A model generated the notes under the pieces. That model saw only the letters and a list, made by a program, of their open reading frames with translations, was not told where the DNA came from and ran no database searches. A program made the position numbers and the translations under genes. Shown here piece after piece: positions 11,135 through 23,692 of a stretch of DNA of 64,000 nucleotides (its first letter is position 1; every line of letters starts with the position of its first letter). The stretch is from Daucus carota subsp. sativus. Lineage: Eukaryota; Streptophyta; Magnoliopsida; Apiales; Apiaceae. Location: the NCBI RefSeq assembly GCF_001625215.2, contig NC_030389.2, positions 37,995,454 through 38,059,453 of the forward strand, given 5' to 3'.

Positions 11135-12268
11135 GGGAGCATTTTTTTAGATGTCAAACGGACCTCCCCAAAAGATAATTTTAACGTGGCCGATTTTTCC
11201 TCTTTTGCAATCAGTTTCGCTACATCACCCGCGGCTTTACTTAGTTCATGCTGCCCGGACCAAGGGTGTCGATATGTCAAGTCCGGAGTCAGTTGATCGG
11301 ATAAAAGAGTCATATAAAATATAAAATAGATATCTGTAAATATGTGTCGAGAAGGTAAATATATATTTTTTAAATTCTACACATTTTTCCTTTAACGCTA
11401 CTATAACCAAATGAAAAGTGGTGAATTATAGTATTTTAGAGAATATATCTAGGCTTTTAAAAAAAGCAAGTCCTTCATGCTTTTGATAAAAAGCTGTTTT
11501 TCAGCTTTTGTAAGAAGTTGTTACAGATTTCATTATCAAATCTCATCAATTTTTTTTATATTATAAATTACAATAAGCAAATATCAAAAAGATTATCAAA
11601 CAATTATCTGATTTCTGCAACAACATTCTTTTTAACAACACTTTTTTTAACAGCACAACAGTTTTTTAACAGTACTCTCAAACAAACCCAATGTGAGGAA
11701 AGATATTAATTATTTAAAAAAAATACACTTTAACTAGGAATTGGTAACCAATATAATTGTTATCCACTTTTGGAGAGTTTGATGCATAAGTTCTGTTTTA
11801 GTTGCACATAAAATTTTACCTCTTAAAGCATGTTTAATGCTAAATATTTTTTTTTTGTTATTACGATAATATTACATCGAAAGGTATTATTGGTATTGAA
11901 TAAAAGTTGCTCCAAATATTACTGTCTTTTTTGAGCTTGCTTAATTTAGTACACTTTTAATATGTGATGTTTATAGTATTTGATGATGTAATATATAATA
12001 TTTGTTTGATGCATACCCTCTCAGCTGCACGTATAATTATCGATAAGGGTGGATACATCGTTTATTTCAAATATGTACTCAATAATCTTGCATAAAATTA
12101 TCAATAAATAGTATTTTTTTGGAGTTGAGATTTTTAATATTTGATATTTAACATAATAAGCCCACACAAAAAACAAAGAAACTTAAAAATATCTAACTAC
12201 ACATGGAACATGAAGTATATAAGAATTTGAAAGTAATTGTTTATTTTTGAGCTAGCTAATATAAAATA

Positions 12269-12579
12269 AGGAATTTATCAAAAATATCTGTTTTTCTAAA
12301 TTTTTTTGCGATTTAACTATCTTTTGAAAAAAATTGCAAAAATACTAATTTTTTAGAAAATATTTGCAAAAATACGGTCTGCAACTGGATGCAACTTAGT
12401 TATTAGTCCCGCAGGGGTTGCAAATATGGTTACATCTGGTTGCAAGTACGATTACATGTGATTGCATACAATATTTTTGCAAATATTTTCAAAAGTTTAG
12501 TATTTTTGTAAAATATTTAAAAAACATGTAATATTTTTACAAAAAAAAAAATTTGGACTTAAGTATTTATGAAAAAACT
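12269..12579. mobile_element. small AT-rich transposon-like insertion (empty site in copy 2)
   Basis: The paralogous copy reads straight across this position (about 14640-14650). The insertion is flanked by TAAAATA on both sides (12262-12268, 12580-12586). Its ends are weakly inverted (AGGAATTTATC versus the complement of CATAAATACTTAAG region). It is full of GCAAAAATAC and GTTGCA words that recur near 27065, 36443 and 50487, so it belongs to a dispersed family. The class is not clear. Confidence 0.65.
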
Positions 12580-13138
12580 TAAAATATCATTATATGTTAA
12601 AATATTTTTTATTTTTCACATTTTCATTATTCACTCCATGTAAATTTGGACTTGTAGTTAACGAATGCAAAATTATTTGATTTATCACATCTTGGATGCA
12701 TGTTATTTTATCTTGCGCTTATTTATGATATATGAATTCTCAATATAGTTCTATCTAGTATTATAAATTATATATTATTTATTAAAAATTAAGTTATCAT
12801 CATGATAACTTAAATAAAGAATACATTAACACATTCATTCAAGGTTTAAATAAAAAAAATACTAGGAAAGCACAAAATAAGGCAGAACATGTATTAATCT
12901 TTTGCCCTTGTGTTTTTTCTAATTGTGTTTGTGGTTTATAATCTCTCCCCAACGATAATGCCAAGATGCTTCAATAAAACATTGTCCAGGTAGCAAAGAA
13001 AATAAAGCTAGTACAGAGTTTATATACTTAGACAGAGGAATCTTGTAGGATTTTAAAGTGATGAACTAGTACTCTAGGCTCCCAGCCCTGGAATTCACCA
13101 TGCATTGCAGCCCGCATAACCTAAAGTATGATGTTTCA

Positions 13139-13520
13139 TCAACAAAAATCTGCAAACTTGAAGGTGATTGGATACATGAAGGAATTTGAATAAGTGAATC
13201 TGATTGTTTGGCTGGTCTTCAATGGCCTCCCTCCATTTACCAGACAATCATCGTACGCGAGCCTCTTGAATGTTTTTGGATTCACCATCCTCGCCGAAGC
13301 AAACCAGCCACAATGCAGATGTATATTAGAAGTTGCACATCCTTGAACACATGTGTTTACTATCTCAACTATAAATTGAGGTATCCCTCTTGATGATCAT
13401 CCGAGGAAATTATAAACAAATCATGATGAATATGAACATTTCACTACTTAAGATAATTGGACACTATGCAACAAATTTTTTTTTTACCATGTTGCAGAAG
13501 CGTTCTGTGGTTCGGGTATA
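13139..13520 (-). pseudogene. TPD1-like pseudogene (copy 1)
   Basis: The 3' half of exon 3, with the six-Cys domain from the NTCVQGC region to the final Cys and stop, matches the intact gene at 15265-15969. A deletion removed the start of exon 3 with its acceptor, and copy 1 ends within exon 2, so exon 1 with the signal peptide is missing. It keeps GWFASAR where the intact copy has GWFAFAR; Ser is the usual family residue, so copy 2 carries the change. It cannot make a secreted protein. Confidence 0.8.
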
Positions 13521-13584
13521 CATTTTTGGTACCATGGAACTACGAGCCTCTTCTTGATTCTCGTTCAATCACGGCGGGGGAGTA

Positions 13585-15702
13585 GGGAGCAGTTTTTGGA
13601 TATCAAAAAGACCTCCTCAAAAAATAATTTTAATGCCGTCGATTTTCCCTCTTTTGCAATTACTTTCGCTACATCACCCCCCTTCTTTATTTAGTTCAAG
13701 TTGCCAGGACCACGGGTGTCAATATGGTAAGTCTGGAGTCAGTTGATCAGATCCCTCTTTTATTGATCATTTTTTTATCACTGAAGTAATATAAAATATA
13801 AAATAAATACATTTAAATATGTGTCGAGAAAAGCAAATATATATATTTTTTAAATTCTATCTAGGCTCTTAAAAAAAACAGGTCCTCCATGCTTTTGAAA
13901 AAAAGCTGTTTTTCAACTTTTGCAAGAAGCTGTTACAGATTTCACTATCCAATCTCACCAATTTTTTTATATTATAACTTAAAATAAGCAAATATCAAAA
14001 AATTTATCAAAAAATTATCTGATTTCTGCAAAAACATTTTTTTTTACCAACACTTTTTTTGACAGCACAACAGTTTTTAACAGTACTTTCAAACAGACCC
14101 CATGCGAGGAAGGATATTAATTATTTAAAAAAATACGATTTAACGAGGAATTGGCAACCAATATGATTGTTATCCATTTTTGGAGAGTTTGATGCATAAG
14201 TTCTGTTTTAGTTACACATAAAATTTTACCTCTTAAAGCAAGTTTAATGCTAAATATTTTTTTTTGTTATTATGATAATATTATATCAAAAGGTATTATT
14301 GGTATGGAATAAAAGTTGCTCCAAATATTACTATCTTTTTTGACTTTGCTTAATTTAGTACACTTTTAATATGTGATTTTTATAGTATTTGATGATGTAC
14401 TATATAATATTTGTTTGATGCATACCCTCTCTCTCAGCTGTACGTATAATTATTGAACTCAATGATCTTGTATAAAATTATCACTAAATAGCATCATTTT
14501 AGAGTTGAGATTTTTAATATTTGATATTTAACATAGTAAGCCCACACAAAAAACAAAGAAACTTAAAAATATCTAACTACACATGGAACATGGAGTATAT
14601 GAGAATTTGAAAGTAATTGTTTATTTTTGAGCTAGCTAATAGAAAATATCATTATATGTTAAAATATTTTTTATTTTTCACATTTTCATTATTCAGTACA
14701 TGTAAATTTGGACTTGTAGTTAACGAATGCAAAATTATTTGATTTATCACATCTTGGATGCATGTTATTTTATCTTGCGCTTATTTATGATATATGAATT
14801 CTCAATATAGTTCTATCTAGTATTATAAATTATATATTATTTATTAAAAATTAAGTTATCATCATGATAACTTAAATAAAGAATACACTAATACATTCAG
14901 GGTTTAAATAAAAAAAAATACTAGGAAAGGCAGAACATGTATTAATCTTTTGCCTTATGTTTTTTCTAGTTGTGTTTGTGGTTTATAATCTCTCTCTGAT
15001 CAAATCTCTCCCCAATGATAATGCCAAGATGCTTCAATAAAACATGAAACATCCTCTCTTATCCTCTCTTGTCCAGGTAGCAAAGAAAATAAAGCTAGTA
15101 CAGAGTTTATATACTTAGACAGGGAATCCTGTAGGATTTTAAAGTGAACTAGTACTCTAGGCTCCCAGCCCTGGAATTCACCATGCATTGCAGCATAACC
15201 TAAAGTACGATTTTCAGAATTCACAAAAAGTTGATGATACAATACTTATTTTTTTTATGTTTCATCAACAAAAATCTGCAAACTTGAAGGTGATTGGATA
15301 CATGAAGGAATTTGAATAAGTGAATCTGATTGTTTGGCTGGTCTTCAATGGCCTCCCTCCATTTACCAGACAATCATCGTACGCGAGCCTCTTGAATGTT
15401 TTTGGATTCACCATCCTCGCGAAAGCAAACCAACCACAATGCAGATGTATATTAGAAGTTGCACATCCTTGAACACATGTGTTTACTATCTCAACTATGT
15501 ATTGAGGTATCCCTCTTGATGATCCTTTGCTCTGTGAAATACTCAAATCTCTATTTGTGCAACGCCCTAGTGAAAAAACATATATCTGAGGAAATTATAT
15601 ACAAATCATGACGAATATAAACATTTCAGTACTTAAGATAATTAAACAGTATGCAACAATTTTTTTTACCATGTTGCAGAAGCTTTCTGTGGTTCGGGTA
15701 TA
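13585..15702. repeat. segmental duplication, copy 2
   Basis: This is the second copy of 11135-13520. Homology starts at GGGAGC, the sequence directly after the LTR in copy 1, and ends at TTCGGGTATA. A 64-bp spacer separates the copies. Copy 2 includes exon 3 and part of exon 2 of the intact TPD1-like gene; the gene's 5' end lies just beyond the repeat. Confidence 0.9.
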
Positions 15703-15969
15703 TCGGTTCTGCTTTCGTAGTTGTAGTTCTCTGGATGTTATTTCCAGAAGTTGAATTTGAAGATTCACTGTAAGAAGCTGCTCAAGGAGAAATAATGAGA
15801 TATATGAAGCCAAATAAAAAGGATTACTAATATACTGAAGGTTAAAATAATGAAGGGCTTGAGACAAAAGAAAGAGGCATCTAACTTTTAATGTACCTGA
15901 ATGTGATCCAATATTGCAGACAATAATGATGAGTATCATCAGATAGAAAATCATTTGGAGGAGGCTCAT
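15265..15969 (-). CDS. TPD1-like secreted cysteine-rich protein
   Basis: Three exons fit in phase: 15969-15897, 15777-15670 and 15566-15265, giving 160 residues. Exon 1 encodes a hydrophobic signal peptide. Exon 2 is a Ser/Thr/Asn-rich linker. Exon 3 starts just before the first conserved Cys and carries the family core: KD/RDLSISQ, GIPQY.VEI, NTCVQGC, HLHCGWF, a VNP motif, YDDCLVN, and a terminal Phe-Cys, with six Cys in all. In Arabidopsis TPD1 is a secreted ligand for the EMS1 receptor kinase in tapetum specification; many paralogues have unknown roles, so only the family is claimed. Exon 2's acceptor was chosen for phase (GAGCAG rather than TTACAG). A truncated duplicate lies 2 kb to the left. 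Confidence 0.82.
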
Positions 15970-17307
15970 GACTTCCTTGTTATGCGCATGTGAGAAAGAA
16001 GGGGGAAAGTTGATGATTTTGAACCCTGTTGGACCTCAGACCACAAATGACAAACAAAGTTGCAATGACTAAAACACTGTTCAACAGTATTTGGTTCAGA
16101 CTTCAGAGTTCAGACCAGTGATTGTGGGTTAATAAAGAGGATAAAATAAGTAGTTTGCTCTCATGGGGCCGATTGGTCGGAAAAGCCAAAACTGAAAGTC
16201 CAAACATCATGAAAATTTTTAAACAATCGAGTCGAACCGGATGGACCAAAAAATCTCAATTAATTTGTAGGTCATAGAATTTCCTAAAATCTCACATAAA
16301 TATGAAAAAAAGTTTACTAAAATTATAATTGATTTTCGATTCGATTTTACTCCGACTCAATTATTCGAGGTCGGATTTTGGGAGAATAGTATAAACTGCA
16401 TGTGACATTGTGATTCACTGAAAGTTCAGAGCTAGCTAAGTACACTTTATATCCTACGAAGATAGAGCTAGAGTGATAGTAAATTTGAACATATGACACC
16501 AATGATATGTCAAAAGGCCGATCTTTCGTATCAATTCAACACAATCACCTCATATCAAGTCTCACGTATAATGTAAGTCCAGATAAGACCTAGAGCAGCA
16601 TGCACTGCACAAGCAGTCTCTTTATAAGGGCTAAAGTACCCAGCTAGCTACTTGTATGCTGTACATAGCTAGCTTCCTATATATGTATTTTATTCTTTGG
16701 TTATGTTCTTACCATTTCTTGACCGACTAGGTGTGAGCCTGTGACCCTCTGTCAAGTAAAATGCCTAAGTTTGCACTCCCTCCATGGCTCCATCCCCGCA
16801 TGTTATATACAATATGGATCGTGACAAAATTGGCCGGATATATGACAAAAAGTTTACTGAACCCAATATTTATAAAAATTTGAACCCGTTAACTCTAATA
16901 AATATTTTCAACCCAATCCTATTATTTGTACATCAGATAGGGTCGGGTTTAAAATAAAAATGTATTGTTGATATATGTTTGTTAGGATAACATCAGAACT
17001 GTTGGTAGCTCTTTTACTTGGTCTAACTCAAGCCTGTTGATTAATATTTTGAAAATATTACATAAATTTATAGGTGATGCAGATTGGTTAGTTACACGAA
17101 CAGAATCACAGGTTTATATAAAAAATAGAGGAATAATGGACCACAATTCACATATTCTCAATGTTCATGTTGATCTTGTGAAACTTGAAAAACCTTTTCA
17201 ATTTTTAATTTAGCACTGTGACAAAAGCTTGGGACACATCGGTGTTTGGCCACCCAATGACTGTCATGCAAATTAATTGAAACTTATAAAGGAATTCATC
17301 TGACTTA

Positions 17308-17534
17308 GGGGCCGTTTGGCCAAGCTTAAAAAAAGTGATTCCGTGCTTAAAGTGAAGAAGTGGATTAGAAGTGAGAAGTAAAAAAGTTAATAAAGTGTTT
17401 GGAAAAGAAGCAGAAGCTGTGAGAGAGAAGCTAGCATTCTCAGCTTCTTAAAAGTGCTTCTGCTTTTTTACACAAACGGGTTAAGAAAAACAGAAGCCAG
17501 AAGCAGCTTCTGCTTCTCAAAAACAAACACCCCC
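17308..17534. mobile_element. Tourist-like (PIF/Harbinger) MITE
   Basis: Ends are GGGGCCGTTTGG and the complement of CAAACACCCCC, flanked by TTA on both sides, the target duplication of PIF/Harbinger elements. The interior is rich in AGAAGC/GCTTCT words and has no coding capacity. Similar CGTTTGGC...CCAAACACC sequences occur at about 47263-47510 and 56945-57190. Confidence 0.6.
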
Positions 17535-18129
17535 TTAATAAAATAAAATGAGAGGTAATCTACATTCTAATATTGCTCTTGCTAGAGCTAAATTAGCTAA
17601 GATTTAAAGGAGGGACTGCCACCACATGACAACCTAAGGACTAAACTTAATATTTACATATGCTATGTTCATATACCCAACCCAACCCAATATATTCGCG
17701 TTAATAAGAATAGAACTCAACTATTTTTCGATTTTGAATGGTTCGGTTTGTTCGGGCAAAATAAGGGGCGGGTTGAATTGGTTTGACGGATTAATGGGTT
17801 TTTTGTGTACCTCTACATATTAGTGGAGAAATAAAAAAACGTATAAAAAATGAATGAGAGAGGAAGTAGTATATTATGACCGTTTGATTAAACTTATTTT
17901 CCAAAAATACAAAATTATTTCCGGGAAATAAGTTTAAAACCTATTTGTCTTCTTCGGCCTTTTTTCTAAAACTCATATGATCGTACGAGCAATGGTCTAG
18001 TTGAGGGTGTTAAAAAAATCGTCAAAATACCAATCATTCTCGACCTCCAATATTCATCAACAATATAACGCTAGGATCACTCTGGACCTTTCTGCGTAGC
18101 GAACTTTCTTCTTCGTTGTTCCTCGGTAT

Positions 18130-19010
18130 AAATTCAAAGAGGGTAGGCCAGAGGAGCGTGGCCTAGGGCCCAAGACAGGAGGGCCCCAAAAATTTTAAAT
18201 TATTTAATTATATTATTTTTTTGTCAAAAAAATTATTATTTTCATTTATATTATTTTTTTTAAGATAGAAAATATTAAAATTATTTTTGCCAAAATAATT
18301 ATTATTTTTAAGTTATTTTTTTTGACATAGAAAATATTAAAATTGATTGAAAAAATAATTAAATTAATAAATAGAAAAATGAAAGAAAAAATTGAAAGGC
18401 AAGAGAATTTGTCGACAAGAAAAATTAAAAGTGAGACACAAGAAATAATACAACATATCCATAACACATTACACACCCAAATACCCAACCCAATTTTATT
18501 TCACCTCGCTGCTCGTCCCCATTCCTTCCGTCTCCATTAAATCTGAATACTTTCCAACAAAAACAAGCCGTTCTAATCATTAAATCTCTTAGAATCTTCA
18601 TCTATTTTTAACTATGACAACTATTTTTTTTTACAATTTAAATAGAGATACGTTGCAGTTGGAAAGTGCATCACTTGTGAGTTTTATCATCTATGAATTT
18701 AAGTTATTCAGAGATTCTGCAATTGATAAATCAAGAGTATCTTGATCATCAATGAATTGAAATTATCATCAATGATTTTGCATTTCTGAAAGCTTGTAGA
18801 ACTCATTTTTTATGAAATGTTGAATTTTGTATTATGTCATCACTTAAAAATTGTTTGGAACTTTTTTTGTAATATGTTTTTGTAAAAATTGGATGATTTG
18901 AATATTTTCAAATTGTTTAAAAAAAGCCTCAATTTATTTTTTTAACCTAGGACCTCTCAAAGTTCAGGATCGGGCTTGATTCAAGGTCATCCTTTGCTCC
19001 ACCTTCATCG
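18130..19010. mobile_element. possible degraded hAT-like element
   Basis: GGCCTAGGGCCCAAGACAGG near 18160 and CCTAGGACCTCTCAAAG near 18945 resemble the GGGCC-rich ends of plant hAT elements in opposite orientation, around AT-rich filler. No clean target duplication was found. Confidence 0.25.
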
Positions 19011-19843
19011 TACCAAGCGTTACAGGTTTATCTCTAGAATACACTTGGCCAGCCAAATTCTCCTACACTGTATTTTTTCAGTTGATTTGTAACAGTCATT
19101 GTTCTAATTAAAATATTTGATTATTTAAAAAAATCTCTGTTTAGTCTTTAAAAATATTTTAAAAATTTCTGATTTATAAATATATTCTGAATCGGCAAGT
19201 AAAATTTCTAAGCGTGAATTTAAATAAATCTTCGAAATTTTGTTATTTCTGTATCGACCCGCATCACAGTTATTCACAGCATTAGCTCATTCCATCTGCT
19301 TTTCATAACCAATAAAAGGCTTCCACGTTACTAGGAAATCTGAGATCTTGATTTTACTGAGCTATCTATTATAGAAAGTGCACTACGTGTCAGGCCTCAC
19401 ACCATTACTCTGCTTCAGCTTCGCTACCCAATTTACCTTAACATCCCTTTAATTAAACATAAAATCAATATTCTAAAAACTATAGATCAAAAGTCTGATT
19501 AATTTTTATAGAATATCTGACCAATCTACTGATTACATTTTAATTTAACTGAAAATATTCGATATTTCTGAATCAGTAAGTCAGCTGATTAATTCCGATT
19601 CTAATTTCTATAATCAAGAAATACCATAAAAAATTCTAAAATTTTACATTTATGTTATGTAAAATTTGCAAAATATAAAGATCAAAATTAAATGAAAGAA
19701 TTATTATTATTGTTATTGTTTTTAAAGGAAAAACTTAAAAACACTTGTATGGAACTTGAAGTCCCACACGGCCACACCTCAGCTCTCTACTACACAAACT
19801 GCAGTTTTATCTGTTAACCAACACACAGTTGAGCCAAGAAAAA

Positions 19844-22800
19844 ATGAAGCTCTTCTCTTCTTCAACCTCTTCAAACCCCTCAAACTTAACAATCTTCTTA
19901 CCAAAACAGACCCCATCACCATCAAAACTCCTCATCCCCACACCCTTTAAACCCATCCACTCAAAACCTCCTTTCCACACACTCTCAGCCCATGAGTCCT
20001 CCTCATCACTTCAAGAACCCAAGGCCTCAACTGAATTATTCAGTGAAGATAAAGATAAGCTTAATGAAGAGATCAGAGCTAGTAGACAGTCTTTAGAGGA
20101 GCTTCTGGTTGTTAGAAGACCAGTAATGGATTCATTGGTTGAAGATGAGGAGGAGGAGGATGAGGAGGAGGAGGGCTTGTCTTCTGTTGATGCTAGTCTT
20201 GCAAAATTTGCAAAAAAAGTAGCTTTTTTTGAACCTGAGAGAGTTGAGTCCAGGGAGGAGAGGCCTTTGGTTGTGAATTTGGACTTGGCCCTTTATAGAG
20301 CTAAGGTTTTAGGCAGGAATTTTCGATATCAAGAAGCAGAGGAACTTCTTCAAAAGGTAGAATTGTATGTGATGATCAATGTGTAGAAGATCAATATGAA
20401 TGTTGTTGATTGTTTGTTTGATTTGCAGTGTATATATAAATGGCCTGAAGATGGGAGGTCTTATGTGGCTCTTGGAAAGATATACAACAAACAGTCTAAA
20501 GCAAATGAAGCTAGAAGTGTGTATGAGAAAGGTTGTCAGGCCACTCAAGGAGAAAATGCCTACATTTGGCAGGTTATTTCTTTTACAGTAGTACTATTTT
20601 TCGAGTTTTTTTACAGAGTAAACTTGTAGCATGATTATAGAAACTGGGAACCGGAACTAATTGGTTGAATTGCTGATTCTGGATGTATCGGAGATTTTTT
20701 CGATAAATCGGGGATTCTTAGTTAAATCGGAGTGTAATCGATATATCAGTAAAATATTTATTGAGGATTAATCGGGGATGTTTAGAACACTACTTGTAGA
20801 GATATAACTTGTTTTTTACTAGTAATTCACTTGCCCTTGTACATTTCTCTCAATTCATCCTAAATTTAGATCCCAGTGTAACTTATCTTTCTCCGTCAGT
20901 GATAATATGCTGCAGCACAAGCACAAATTTGGAATAATATCTTTTGGCACATCTACTTTTAAGTTGGTAACTTATATGACTCGCAAGATAAGGTGACTGT
21001 AGAATTTATCAATGAATTGCAGTGTTAGAAGCATGATATGTGTAATTTAAGCTGAAGACATATGTTTCCACTGTGAACTCTATAGGACAGCTCTAAAACA
21101 TTATCCTGATTGGTGGGACAAATTATTTAGCTCTAGCCTACTAGAACTGTAACGAATTCTGGTATGCGAAAATAAATCTTTCATATATTCTCTTAATTCA
21201 AATTACCAGAAAGCTGCAAGGCTTCACCACTTCAGAACTTATGGAGAACTGCCTTGTGCAATCTCTTAATTATTATTTCTTCCACTAATACTTGCAATGA
21301 ACACCTAGGATCAAATCGATGTCAGGCCATTGCATGTACACAACTAACACTGATAAGAATCATATTAGGCAAGTTTCTTACTGTTCCTTAATTTCTCTAA
21401 ATTAGTGATCGTGTTCCTTTGGAACAGTGTTGGGCTGTTCTAGAAAACAAGATGGGAAATATTAGGAAAGCTCGAGATTTATTTGATGCTGCCACAGTTG
21501 CTGACAAGAAACATGTTGCTGCTTGGCATGGATGGGCGGTCTTAGAGCTGAAAGCTGGAAATATTAAGAAAGCTAGAAATTTACTTGGAAAAGGTCTCAA
21601 ATACTGTGGTAAAAACGAGTATATCTACCAAACACTTGCAATGCTTGAAGCTAAAGCGAATCGGTTTGAGCAAGCGCGTTATTTGTTCAGGCAGGCTACG
21701 AAATGCAATCCTAAAAGTTGTGCTAGTTGGCTTGTAAGTGTTCTTTCAAATGGAAATTATTGGTTGAGGATTGACATATATCCGCACAATCTTTTATTAT
21801 ATCCCTTGTCTTCAATTCCTATAGGCTTGGGCTCAGGTTGAAGCTCAGCAAGGCAACAATATAGTCGCCAGGAAGATTTTTGAGGTTACCAGTGCTTTCC
21901 TTTATCTTAATGAACTCCAATATTAAGTAGTAGTCATGTACATATGATGAATTCATCTTCTCAAGCAGAAAGCAGTTCAGGCGAGTCCTAAGAATAGGTT
22001 TGCATGGCACGTGTGGGGAGTGTTTGAAACTAATCAAGGAAATGTTGATCAAGGAAGGAAGCTCTTTAAGATAGGTCATGCACTAAATCCAAGAGATCCT
22101 GTGCTTCTTCAATCTCTTGCCTTACTAGAATACAAGTACTCAACTGCAAACCTTGCTCGAGTCTTGTTCATAAGAGCATCTGAATTGGATCCACGACACC
22201 AACCTGTGTGGATTGTAAGAGCCCGTTTAGTACATTGTTCACTACTTAGTCATAGCAATCTTTCTAGCTCTTCCTACGTAACCATGTAGATCAATGAAAC
22301 AAATATTTAGCATCTCAGAGTGCACAAGTTGTATTATAGAAGCTTGACTTGGTTCTAATACAGGCTTGGGGATGGATGGAGTGGAAAGAAGGAAACATAG
22401 ACACAGCCAGGGAACTATACCAAAAAGCATTGTCAATAAATTCAGCCAGTGAAAGTGCTGCTCGCTGTCTCCAGGCAAGGGAATCTCAGAGCTTACTTGA
22501 TTTGTTTTCTCTTGATCCTTAGAATATAATTTCAGAGTGGTGCTAGTCTGCGAGCAATTATATCGTGTCTAACATGAAATGATATATAATAAATTCACAG
22601 GCCTGGGGTGTCTTGGAACAGAGAGCTGGCAATCTATCTGCAGCTAGAAGGCTCTTTAGATCTTCACTTAATATAAATTCTCAGAGCTATGTAACATGGA
22701 TGACTTGGGCATCATTGGAAGAAGACCAGGGGAATGCTACACGAGCTGAGGAAATCCGCGACCTCTATTTCCAGCAGGTATAAGCCATCAAGTATTTTAT

Positions 22801-23094
22801 TCTCAACAAAGTTCTTAGGAATAAGACCTTTAGCTTATTGGTCACCAGACATTGCTATTTGCCCATACATACACATGGTATATATCTCTAATTGCTGATA
22901 CTTAAGTTCCAACCATGGTTTTTTTTGGAAGAAACCATGGTTTTATTTTATATATACACAGAAGATTTGGTTCCAATTGGAAGCCTGGGGTTCTGCACTA
23001 CAAATTTGCAGGACCGCTACCTAAAAATGTGCAGAGCTTTGGTTTATGTTGTGCAGAACCTTTGGTTCTCACAGTCGTCTGGTTCTCTGCTGAA

Positions 23095-23137
<43 letters not shown>

Positions 23138-23692
23138 ATCGCAATTAGGTATCAATGCTACTTGATTGTTCCAAGTAAAGCTCTTAATACCGTAGTGACT
23201 CCTAAGTACTTGACTAGCAACATGTTTGGTTTTGTCAGATTTTAGGCCTGCATTTCCTGAGTTTACTGGCCAAAGCCTTGTAGTTGTAACTAACAATACA
23301 ATATACTAAAATATATATTGTTTTTTCTTGTGAGACAGCGTACAGAAATTGTTGACGATGCATCATGGGTTATGGGGGTCTTCGATATCATAGACCCAGC
23401 AATCGACAGCATTAAGAGACTCTTAAACATTGATCAGAATTCATATTACAAGGCAACTAACTTTGATGATATTAGTAGCATCAAAGAAGAATCTTCTGGC
23501 TTTTCCACTGATCTTGTCAGTGGGAGTGGTTTCGAATTGGATACTTTTATACGGGGAAAGCTTTCACTGGACCCGTCTAGATTGGACATTATGTTGGAAA
23601 GGACATTTCAAAACCGAGTCTCAGGAAATGCCAACTCTTCGAGAATATGGAAAAGGTCTTCCAAAAAACTTGCCAATGATCCAAGACAATAA
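19844..23692 (+). CDS. HCF107: HCF107: plastid HAT-repeat RNA-binding protein
   Basis: Eight phase-0 exons: 19844-20356, 20429-20572, 21428-21733, 21825-21884, 21969-22214, 22364-22474, 22601-22777, 23339-23692, giving 636 residues (Arabidopsis HCF107 is of similar length). The N-terminus is Ser/Thr/Pro-rich and basic, like a chloroplast transit peptide; an acidic EEE/DEE stretch follows. From exon 1's end through exon 7 there are tandem half-TPR (HAT) repeats of the W-x-x-x-A-x-x-E...G...AR.LF type. HCF107 binds the 5' end of plastid psbH RNA, protecting it and aiding its translation, and is needed for photosystem II. All introns are GT-AG except the one after exon 6, which starts GC. The start was set at ATG 19844 (MKLFSSS). 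Confidence 0.93.
20648..20790. repeat. ATCGG-rich degenerate repeat in HCF107 intron 2
   Basis: Repeated AAATCGGGGATT / GATTAATCGGGG words. The same word family recurs at 55521-55680 (GATTAATCGG several times), so this is a dispersed repeat of unknown class. Confidence 0.4.
23096..23134. repeat. (GT)n microsatellite in HCF107 intron 7
   Basis: About 19 uninterrupted GT units. It lies in the intron before the last exon and creates spurious Cys-Val or Thr-His open frames. Confidence 0.95.

Larger units (their letters stand above)
11135..13520. repeat. segmental duplication, copy 1
   Basis: This segment matches 13585-15702 almost end to end, with many single-base differences and several indels. 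It starts at the LTR edge and ends at a shared TTCGGGTATA. It carries a 311-bp insertion absent from copy 2 (12269-12579), lacks about 60 bp of TPD1-like exon 3, and ends inside exon 2. Apart from the gene fragment it is AT-rich with no other gene seen. Confidence 0.9.
15970..19843. other. intergenic, transposon-derived, no gene seen
   Basis: No ORF here looks coding. The stretch contains a Tourist-like MITE at 17308-17534 and a degraded, possibly hAT-derived region around 18140-19010. About 2 kb of AT-rich sequence precedes HCF107; its promoter must lie there, but I could not place a TATA box with confidence. Confidence 0.6.

Noticed and set aside
15334..15519. 61-residue plus-strand frame, with a near twin at 13208-13393
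   Set aside because: Reverse-strand shadow of TPD1-like exon 3; its conservation only reflects the segmental duplication.
22892..23245. 117-residue frame over the GT microsatellite
   Set aside because: It lies inside HCF107 intron 7; the Cys-Val run is only the (GT)n repeat.
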